A stretch of 64,000 bases of DNA from an uncultured Coriobacteriaceae bacterium. Its GTDB lineage: Bacteria > Actinomycetota > Coriobacteriia > Coriobacteriales > Atopobiaceae. Under the pieces are notes generated by a model. That model was not told the DNA's origin, did not search any database, and saw only the letters and a program-made list of their open reading frames with translations. A program made the position numbers and the translations under genes. Below are positions 16,318 to 22,598 of the stretch, piece after piece (position 1 is the first letter of the stretch; the number at the start of each line of letters is the position of its first letter). The stretch is from NCBI GenBank assembly GCA_902793465.1, contig CADBDT010000005.1, positions 23,377 through 87,376 of the forward strand. The letters are read 5' to 3'.

Positions 16318-16868
16318 CACGCAATGGCGTGCATTTCCGCTTAGCCTGGCCTCCCAAACGCACGTGGGTGCGTGGTGTATTGCCCGACTGCACGCAACGA
16401 CGTGCGTTTCCGCTGCGCCTGGCCACCCAAACGCACGTGGCTGCGTACAGTGCCGCCTGACTGCACGCAACGACGTGCATTTCTTCCGCCGGCGGCTGTC
16501 GAAACGCACGTAACTGCGTGTAGTGCCGCACCACACCACGCAACGACGTGCATCTCGTCCACTGGCGGCTGCCCAAACGCACGTGGGTGCGTGGTGTTGT
16601 CAGCTATTACACGCAATGGCGTGTATTTCCGCTTAGCCTCGCCACCCAAACGTACGTAGCTGCGTGGTGTATTGCCTGACTACACGCAATGGCGTGCATT
16701 TCCTCTGCCGGCGGCTGCCCAAATGCACGTAGCAGCGTGGTGTATTACCTGACTGCACGCAAAGACGTGCATTTCCTCTGCCGGCGGCTGCCCAAACGCA
16801 CGTGGCTGCGCGGTGTTGCCAGCCATTGCACGCAACGACGTGCATTTCCTCCACTGGCGGCTGTCGAA
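16318..16868. repeat. Tandem array A: 73-bp palindromic unit, 8 copies
   Basis: CACGCA marks the start of successive units at 16318, 16391, 16464, 16537, 16610, 16683, 16756 and 16829, an exact 73-bp period. Each unit holds CACGCAACGACGTGCATTT, about 19 nt (CCTCTGCCGGCGGCTGCCC), then AAACGCACGTGGCTGCGTG, then about 16 nt. The two 19-mers are inverted versions of one motif. The last copy is truncated. 73 is not a multiple of 3, so this is not a protein repeat. It fills the gap between the MBL gene and kptA. Confidence 0.95.
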
Positions 16869-16879
16869 ACGGCATACCC

Positions 16880-17443
16880 CTAGTCGTTATCCCGATCAAT
16901 CGCCAGATAGCAAGCAGGTATGTGGTCCGCGAGCCAGGTGGAGTCGTTGCCGCAATAGAATGCGATTCCGTCGCGAGCCGCGCGCGAGGCGTCTATGGTA
17001 AGGATAACGGTTTGGCCGCCATGGCGTGCGCCCACCTGGTGTGCCGTGGGAACGTCGGTAGAAAGGTGTACCTTTTGCCGTCCCATGGGTTGCAGTCCCT
17101 CGCGCATTATGGATTCGAGCCGCACTTTGGTTGTTCCGTGATAGAGAACGGCGGGCGGCTCGCTGCGGTCATAGGCCTCCCGCACAGGAATGGAGTGCCC
17201 GTAGCGCGCCCTTATGCGTCCGTTCTCCACGGCAAAGCGCTGCTTTGAGCCATGCTCTACCACCTGCATAATGTCGTCTTCATCCAGCATGCGGGGCCAT
17301 CCACCGCGGCTGTTGAGGGCATCGATAAGCGTCTGCAGCTCTACGCTGCCGTCTGATGCCAACGCAATGCCAATGCGCTCCGGTCGATGCCTAAGCGCCT
17401 TGGACATCGCCTTGCTCAGGCTCGTGTAGTTAACATCGACCAT
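16880..17443 (-). CDS. kptA: RNA 2'-phosphotransferase (Tpt1/KptA family)
   Basis: A 187-residue KptA/Tpt1 protein. The family transfers an internal RNA 2'-phosphate to NAD+, giving ADP-ribose 1'',2''-cyclic phosphate. Diagnostic parts are LSKAMSKALRHRPERIGI at the N-terminus (catalytic Arg-His), GGWPRMLDEDDIMQVVE, LYHGTTKVRLESIMREGL (NAD-binding His) and VHLSTD. The winged-helix N-terminal half and ADP-ribosyltransferase-like C-terminal half are both intact, so the protein should be active. Bacterial hosts lack the tRNA-splicing pathway that uses this enzyme in yeast, so the natural substrate is unknown. GGAGGGATTG precedes the ATG at 17443. Confidence 0.93.
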   Translation of the reverse strand: MVDVNYTSLSKAMSKALRHRPERIGIALASDGSVELQTLIDALNSRGGWPRMLDEDDIMQVVEHGSKQRFAVENGRIRARYGHSIPVREAYDRSEPPAVLYHGTTKVRLESIMREGLQPMGRQKVHLSTDVPTAHQVGARHGGQTVILTIDASRAARDGIAFYCGNDSTWLADHIPACYLAIDRDND

Positions 17444-17515
17444 CAATCCCTCCAACCGCACCCTTAGTAGATAAGTCCTTACACCATTTGGCCAACGACG
17501 CCCAGCGGGGCGAAT

Positions 17516-17544
17516 CACAAATAGGGGACTGTCCCTTATGTGTG
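17516..17544. repeat. Short hairpin of the GGGACTGTCCC family
   Basis: Arms CACAAATAGGG / CCCTTATGTGTG around GACTGT, located between frdB and the kptA promoter region. Similar hairpins are at 25225-25261 and 26881-26915; it may terminate the fumarate reductase transcript. Confidence 0.65.
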
Positions 17545-17557
17545 TTTCGCAACGATT

Positions 17558-18229
17558 CTAACGGTTGAGCTTTGCCATCGAAGCGATGGTGGGAATATCC
17601 ATGGGGCAAACGTCCATGCAGGTGAGCGACTTGGAGCAGGTGTTTCCAAAGTGGTGCGCGTACACCTTTTTTATGTCGCGCGACTTCTGGCGGTTTCTTG
17701 CGTATACCAAATAGCAGTCATTGGCAAACACCGCACCAAAAAAGCTGTTGCCGTTTGTGTAGTTGGGGCATATTTCCAGGCACAGGCCGCATTTAAGGCA
17801 CTTGGCCGCATCGTACTGGTGAGAGAAGCTCTGGTTGCCCAATGGTTGGTAGGCGCCAATATAAACGTCACACCGCTTAAGGTTGTGGTGGATGGAGGTG
17901 CGGTCCACCGCGAGGTCGCGGATTACAGGGAACTTGGTTAGCGGGCGAAGCACCACCTCGTTGCCCTCGAGGTCCTTCAAAAAGGTGTCGCACGCAAGGG
18001 CTGGCATTCCGTTTATAACCATGGCACAGGCGCCGCACGCACCTTGAAGGCAGGAGCATTCCCATGCTATGCGCCGCGTCTTTTGGCCAGCATCGTTTAC
18101 GATGTCGTCGCTGTAGTTAAGGTGGTCGAGCATCCCAGCCACAGATGCGTCCTGTGGTCCGTCGTATTCGAAGGACTCCCAATACTGCTCACTGGTGGGG
18201 GACTCCTGTCGCAGGATCCTAACTTTCAT
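17558..18229 (-). CDS. frdB: Fumarate reductase/succinate dehydrogenase iron-sulfur subunit
   Basis: A 223-residue electron-transfer subunit. The N-terminal ferredoxin domain carries the [2Fe-2S] Cys set WECSCLQGACGACAM with a fourth Cys in ALACDT. The C-terminal domain carries CLKCGLCLEICP and a second Cys group ending CMDVCP for the [4Fe-4S] and [3Fe-4S] clusters. It links the flavin of FrdA to the membrane heme subunit. The start at MKVRILRQ (18229) overlaps the 3' end of the flavoprotein gene by 11 nt; the open frame upstream is a shadow of that gene. Last gene of the C-A-B operon. Confidence 0.95.
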   Translation of the reverse strand: MKVRILRQESPTSEQYWESFEYDGPQDASVAGMLDHLNYSDDIVNDAGQKTRRIAWECSCLQGACGACAMVINGMPALACDTFLKDLEGNEVVLRPLTKFPVIRDLAVDRTSIHHNLKRCDVYIGAYQPLGNQSFSHQYDAAKCLKCGLCLEICPNYTNGNSFFGAVFANDCYLVYARNRQKSRDIKKVYAHHFGNTCSKSLTCMDVCPMDIPTIASMAKLNR

Positions 18230-19853
18230 ATTCCCGCTCCTTGTCCAGCCACACGTTATAGGCCCCGTCGTTATACGAGACCAACGTGGCGTAGGCGTAG
18301 TCGTCCAGTGTTTGCGGCGCATCGCTGCGCCAATGCGACCCGCGGCTTTCCCTCTGTGCAAGAGCGCAGGAAAGGGAGGCGTGGGCGGTGGCAAGAATGC
18401 CTGCCAGGCTGTAGTTCTCGTACGCCGACACGCTGGTGTCGTAGTTAATCTGTCCTGCCACCGACTGGTAGTACTCGACATCCACCAGCCCTTGAGTCAG
18501 GCTCTCCTCTGTTCGGGCAATGCCCATGTGTGCCCTCATGGTGTCGGCTAGCATGTCGCGCATGTAGGCTACGGGAAAGACGCTCTTGCTTTCCGATGCG
18601 GCATCAAGGAGTCTCTGCTCACGCGCTCGAGTACGTGCAAAGTCGGGATGTCGCGGCGCGTCCTCCCTCGCGCAAAGGTCGTCGGCCGCAACGCGTCCGC
18701 CATAAAGCGCCGCGAGCAGCGAGTTTCCACCCAGGCGGTTGGCACCGTGATACATGGACGCGCATTCGCCGACGGCATACAGACGCTCGATGTTGGTTTC
18801 GTGGTTAAGGTGCACGGCCAGGCCGCCCATAAAGAAGTGAACAGACGGCGCAACCGGAATGGGCTGTTTGGAAACATCGATCCCGCGGTACTTACGGCAC
18901 AGGTCGCGGACCTCCTGAAGCCGCTGGGAAATAAGGCGGTCGCTAAGAAACGATATGTCGAGGAACACGTTTTTGCCCGTGGCGTAGATCTCGCGCGAAA
19001 CAACGTCGCGGGTCATAAGGTTGCCCTTAGGACCGTACTTGTCTTCCATAAAGTAGACGCGTTGGCCATCGTCCTCGTAGAACAGCCGCCCGCCCTCTCC
19101 GCGTACGGCCTCGGTTATGAGTATCCGCTTTTGGTCGGTCTCCAGGGTGGTGGGATGGAACTGTATGAACTCCAGGTTCTTGAGCAGCGCCCCCTGCAAA
19201 AAGAGCCGGCCCGCGGCATAGCCGTCGCAGAGGACCGACCCGGTGGTCTTGCTAAAAAGCGCGTTCTGACCGCCAACGGCCATAACCACCGCACTCGCAT
19301 ATACGGGAACAAGCCCGCGTGCCTGCTCGTCGTAGAGCAGCGCGCCATAGCATTCGCCGCTCTCTATGAGCGCGGAGTGGAAGTGCATGCGAAGCCTGCG
19401 CTCGATGGAGCCAGCTGCCTCGTGGCGTCGCACCTCCATAACAAGTGCAGAGACTATCTGCTTGCCGGTGGACGACCCGCAGAAGTAGGTTCGTTTGTGG
19501 GACTGCCCGCCAAAGGCCCTGCGCAGCGGACGCCCCTCTTGGTCCAGCGAGAACACCGTCCCAATGCTCTCCAAATACGCCAGCGTGTCCTTTGCGCTCG
19601 AGCAGAGTCCCGTTACGGCGTCCTTGCCCCCAATCCAGCAGCCGCCCTTGAGCGTATCCTCTATGTGGCTGGCCACCGAGTCGCCGTCCTCGCACTGCTC
19701 GGTTACGGCGTTTATGCCACCGGCTGCCATTACGGACTGAGATCTCTCGGACGGATAAGGGGACACAAGCGTAACGTGTGCACCCTGCTCTGCGCAGCGT
19801 ACCGCGCAGGCCATGCCTGCTATGCCGCTCCCTATGACCAATACCTCTTTCAT
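18219..19853 (-). CDS. frdA: Fumarate reductase/succinate dehydrogenase flavoprotein subunit
   Basis: A 544-residue FAD subunit. The dinucleotide fold is VLVIGSGIAGMACAV at the N-terminus, the covalent-FAD region is SVMAAGGINAV, and the active-site segments QFHPTTLE and TEAVRGEGG are present, with HRL-type GANRLGGNSLL near residue 380. It catalyses fumarate/succinate interconversion; in an anaerobe fumarate reduction as respiratory sink is likely. ATG 19853 follows GAGGTG and sits 8 nt after the frdC stop. It lacks a Tat signal, so it faces the cytoplasm, as expected for the membrane-bound type. Confidence 0.95.
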   Translation of the reverse strand: MKEVLVIGSGIAGMACAVRCAEQGAHVTLVSPYPSERSQSVMAAGGINAVTEQCEDGDSVASHIEDTLKGGCWIGGKDAVTGLCSSAKDTLAYLESIGTVFSLDQEGRPLRRAFGGQSHKRTYFCGSSTGKQIVSALVMEVRRHEAAGSIERRLRMHFHSALIESGECYGALLYDEQARGLVPVYASAVVMAVGGQNALFSKTTGSVLCDGYAAGRLFLQGALLKNLEFIQFHPTTLETDQKRILITEAVRGEGGRLFYEDDGQRVYFMEDKYGPKGNLMTRDVVSREIYATGKNVFLDISFLSDRLISQRLQEVRDLCRKYRGIDVSKQPIPVAPSVHFFMGGLAVHLNHETNIERLYAVGECASMYHGANRLGGNSLLAALYGGRVAADDLCAREDAPRHPDFARTRAREQRLLDAASESKSVFPVAYMRDMLADTMRAHMGIARTEESLTQGLVDVEYYQSVAGQINYDTSVSAYENYSLAGILATAHASLSCALAQRESRGSHWRSDAPQTLDDYAYATLVSYNDGAYNVWLDKEREYES

Positions 19854-19861
19854 GCCGCACC

Positions 19862-20425
19862 TCATTTGGGAAGGAACATGCTCAGCTGGCCCACGGTAAT
19901 TGCAATTGCGGCAACCAAAAACAGACAGGCACAGAGGACGTACATAACACGGTCTATTTTGGCCTGCGTATCTCGGCTGGTCAGAAGGCCAAGCGTTATG
20001 AGTGCCCGCGAGAAGGAGGTTGCCACATGCATGAGCACCGCCGCATAGAACGCAATCTGGGCAAGCAACACGAGGCCGAATACGACCCACGAGCCGCTTT
20101 CTGCCGAACCCTTGAGTATGCCAAAGGTGTTCAGGTGAACGATAAGGAGCGGGAAGATAAGCGCGGCGCTTACGCGTTGGATTATCGTCCGTCGATTCTG
20201 CTTCTGGTAGGGATCAACGCGCGTTCCGTCGCCAAGCAAGAAGACGGAGCACATTCCCGTAATCGCGTGCAGGCACAGGAAAACGATTACGGGCAAGGCT
20301 GTAAGCGTCTTTAGCATTGGGTTGTAGTAGAACGTAATGTAGGAAAACACGTTGTACACCATGTGCGTAACCAGAGCGAATATGGTTAGCAAGCCAAGCG
20401 CGGCATTCCACTTCTTTAGTCCCAT
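19862..20425 (-). CDS. frdC: Fumarate reductase/succinate dehydrogenase cytochrome b subunit
   Basis: A 187-residue membrane anchor with five hydrophobic helices, the length and layout of B-type (Wolinella/Bacillus) cytochrome b subunits. Four helix histidines (ALVTHMVY, LCLHAITG, LIVHLNTF, VLMHVATS) are placed as expected for two b hemes. It passes electrons between the menaquinone pool and FrdB. Gene order C-A-B matches that type. ATG 20425 follows GGGAGGACGG; first gene of the operon. Confidence 0.9.
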   Translation of the reverse strand: MGLKKWNAALGLLTIFALVTHMVYNVFSYITFYYNPMLKTLTALPVIVFLCLHAITGMCSVFLLGDGTRVDPYQKQNRRTIIQRVSAALIFPLLIVHLNTFGILKGSAESGSWVVFGLVLLAQIAFYAAVLMHVATSFSRALITLGLLTSRDTQAKIDRVMYVLCACLFLVAAIAITVGQLSMFLPK

Positions 20426-20476
20426 GGCTTCCGTCCTCCCGTCGTGGTATGGCAATTATACAAATCTGTGCGCATT

Positions 20477-20655
20477 GGAGATACTCCCATCGGGTGCACC
20501 GTTCCGTGTGGGAGGGGTGCCTAGAGGGGATACTCCCCATCGGGTACATCGCGGATAGTCCACTCATAAAGAGACGGGTTTCCCGCGATGTACCCGTAGG
20601 GGAGTATCCCCTCTAGGCACCCCGCTCGTACCCGATAGGGAGCATCCCCTCAGTT
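20477..20655. repeat. Covarying hairpin element E1 (double, nested)
   Basis: Inner element 20515-20625: GGTGCCTAGAGGGG / CCCCTCTAGGCACC outside, then ATACTCCCC / GGGGAGTAT, then CGGGTACATCGCGG / CCGCGATGTACCCG. An outer partial copy flanks it (GGAGATACTCCCATCGGGTG on the left, ACCCGATAGGGAGCATCCCC on the right). Related copies at 26290, 28454, 55313 and 57152. Confidence 0.9.
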
Positions 20656-20713
20656 CCACTACGTGTGCGCCCCATGCAACCGGTCCTTTGTTCCCTACAC
20701 TGCGACCTCCACG

Positions 20714-21191
20714 CTAAAGTGCCGACTCGTAGATGGCGCGGGCATCGCCCATCGTAAGCGGCATAAAGGCGCCAAACGGCTCGCCCTTGTTTATTGCAGG
20801 CACTCTTCTATGGGCTGCTTGTTTGCAAAGAAGTCCCACACGTCGCCCTGGTACGGCACGCCAAACGACACAGCCTTGGCCGCGTCTATGGTATTGCCGC
20901 CGCCCACGGCAAGAATGGCGTCTATCCCGCTTTCGCGCGCGAGCGCTATGGTCCTGCGCACAAAGGCAACTCGGGATTCGGGCGTGTTCCGCCGGCCTCC
21001 ACGTACTCGATTCCCGCCGCGTCGAGCGAGGCGAGCACGCGAGCGCGCGTACCGGTGCGAACCGCCGACCCTTGTCCGTATACCACAAGCACCTTGCTAA
21101 AGCCAAGCTGGGCCATCTCCGATCCCACACTGTCCACGTATCCGCGCCCAAACACGAACTTGGTGGGGGAGTTATAAATAAAGTCGTTCAT
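20714..21191 (-). pseudogene. Decayed iron-containing alcohol dehydrogenase
   Basis: Starts MNDFIYNSPTKFVFGRGYVD at ATG 21191 with a good ribosome site, the standard N-terminus of BdhA/YugJ-type iron alcohol dehydrogenases. After RPNPE the frame breaks (TAG near 20950), and the sequence continues in another frame as RVAFVRRTIALARESGIDAI, LAVGGGNTIDAAKAVSFG and VWDFFANKQPIEECLQ until TAA 20791-20793. A third piece, EPFGAFMPLTMGDARAIYES to TAG 20714, resembles the family C-terminus, so roughly 230 residues including all metal ligands are deleted. An intact, distant homologue lies at 38385-39599. Confidence 0.85.
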
Positions 21192-21374
21192 AAACAAGTC
21201 CTTCTCAGAGGATGCATAAACTATAGCACGTGGATAATAACGTCTTACGATGGCTGTTGTAACTGCGTAAGAATGTGTCTATTGAGCACTTTTGCCCATC
21301 ATAAAACTGTTGCTCCAAATGCGCTACGATGGTGGTGCGCTATGGTCGCTTACAACAACTCTGGGACGGTTTGG

Positions 21375-22007
21375 ATGAACGCATACGACTTCGATGGCAC
21401 AATTTATCCGTCTAACTGCACGCTCGACTTTGCCTTGTGGTGCACGAGGCGCAACCCAAAGCTCTTGCGCACCTACTTTCCGCGCGCCATAAGGAGTATG
21501 TTCCAATACAAGACGGGAAAGATAAAGAGCTACCGCCTGCTGCGCGAGCTGTTTGTCTTCCTTGTGGACATAGATGACTTTGACGTCCAAATAGAGCGCT
21601 TTTGGGACAAGAACGCGCGAAAGATATCCTCATGGTACCTTAGGCAAAAGAAGCCAGACGACCTTATTATTAGCGCCTCGCCCACCTGTCTAATAGAGCC
21701 CATTGCGCGTAGGCTGGGTGTAACCTGCGTGGGGACCGATTACGACCGCGAGCTAGGCGTTCTATTAAACAACCTCATGTATGCGCGGGGAAAGTCGCGC
21801 TACATTATTGACCACGGCTTTCCCGTAATCGACCACTTCTATTCCGACTCGCTTTCCGACACTCCGCTTGCGCTCTGCGCAGAGCATGCGCATTTGGTTA
21901 CCAAGCGGGCAAAAAAGGTTACCGACTGGCCAAAGCTCGACGAGCTAACCAAGAAAAAGGTTCGGCATAAGATAGACACCGGCTGGACAATACACTTGGA
22001 AGACTAG
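21375..22007 (+). CDS. HAD-superfamily hydrolase, IB type
   Basis: A 210-residue HAD phosphatase. Motif I is YDFDGTIYPSN at the very N-terminus, with the helical cap of subfamily IB between residues 15 and 90; motif II is IISASPTCLIEP; the Lys of motif III is in the RGKSRYIIDHGF area and motif IV is FYSDSLSDTPL. Such proteins act on phosphoserine, lipid phosphate or related substrates; this one is not assignable further. ATG 21375 (MNAYDFDG) is chosen because motif I normally lies within ten residues of the start; ATG 21342 would add 11 residues with no better ribosome site. Confidence 0.85.
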   Translation: MNAYDFDGTIYPSNCTLDFALWCTRRNPKLLRTYFPRAIRSMFQYKTGKIKSYRLLRELFVFLVDIDDFDVQIERFWDKNARKISSWYLRQKKPDDLIISASPTCLIEPIARRLGVTCVGTDYDRELGVLLNNLMYARGKSRYIIDHGFPVIDHFYSDSLSDTPLALCAEHAHLVTKRAKKVTDWPKLDELTKKKVRHKIDTGWTIHLED

Positions 22008-22116
22008 GCCGTTTGCCAGGACAAAGGGGACGGGGGCGTTTGTCCGTAACGTGTATACTATTACCGACCAGTTTGGTCTGCAATTGGGTATACGGTCGAG
22101 GTACGAAGGAGCGAGT

Positions 22117-22476
22117 ATGGATAAGGTATTGTTCGACTACACCGCAAAGAAGGTCGACGAGCTGTTGGCCGCAGCGTCGAGCTCACAGCAAACGCGCGAT
22201 GCTGCGCAGGGTTGGAAGGATGCCATTGCCGCAGGCGAAGACAAAGACGCCGCCACCGCCAAATTGCTCGATGCTCTTGACGAGCATCACACCACGATAG
22301 ACGAGGTTCTCGCATTTGCTCAGGGTGCTGCCAAGCAGGTTTTGGGTGCGGAGGCAGCGGCTGCCATGCTGGTACGTCAGACGCAGCGTAAGAAAGAGGG
22401 CGCCAAGTTCTGTGACTGCGCGGCATGCGTTGCGGCGCAGAAGCTGCTTGCCAAGCACGGCCGCCCGGTCCTGTAG
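22117..22476 (+). CDS. Conserved-looking helical protein with CxCxxC motif
   Basis: A 119-residue, Ala-rich, mostly helical protein with no family that I recognise. The only distinctive motif is FCDCAACVAA near the C-terminus (C-x-C-x2-C), which could bind zinc or a metal cluster. AAGGAG precedes the ATG at 22117; a 22-residue upward extension of the frame lacks a ribosome site. It ends 24 nt before a very strong hairpin and appears to be a single-gene transcript, with a TATACT -10 candidate near 22055. Confidence 0.6.
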   Translation: MDKVLFDYTAKKVDELLAAASSSQQTRDAAQGWKDAIAAGEDKDAATAKLLDALDEHHTTIDEVLAFAQGAAKQVLGAEAAAAMLVRQTQRKKEGAKFCDCAACVAAQKLLAKHGRPVL

Positions 22477-22500
22477 ACCCTTCAAGGGGTTGTCCAAAAA

Positions 22501-22577
22501 CCCTTTGCAACGAAGGGGTGCCCCCTTTGGTTAAAGCGAGGTTTTAACCAAAGGGGGTACCCCTTCGTTGCAAAGGG
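22501..22577. terminator. 35-bp near-perfect hairpin between convergent genes
   Basis: CCCTTTGCAACGAAGGGG (22501-22518) pairs with CCCCTTCGTTGCAAAGGG (22560-22577), continuing inward through CCCCCTTTGGTTAAA / TTTAACCAAAGGGGG to a 6-nt loop. It sits between convergent genes and contains GGGGGTACCCC, the core of the short-hairpin family. Too long and too perfect for a plain terminator, but it probably works as one. Confidence 0.85.
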
Positions 22578-22598
22578 CGACGCACCTTCCGGTCTGCC

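Noticed and set aside
16318..16868. CRISPR array
   Set aside because: The regular spacing first suggests one, but the segments between the 19-mers are nearly the same in all units, the 19-mers alternate in orientation, and no cas gene is in the window.
18648..20048. Plus-strand 466-codon frame opposite frdA
   Set aside because: Shadow frame; FrdA has every FAD and active-site motif on the minus strand.
20714..21151. 145-codon frame as an independent gene
   Set aside because: Its middle is the wrong frame of the dehydrogenase pseudogene; only its last 22 residues resemble a protein end.
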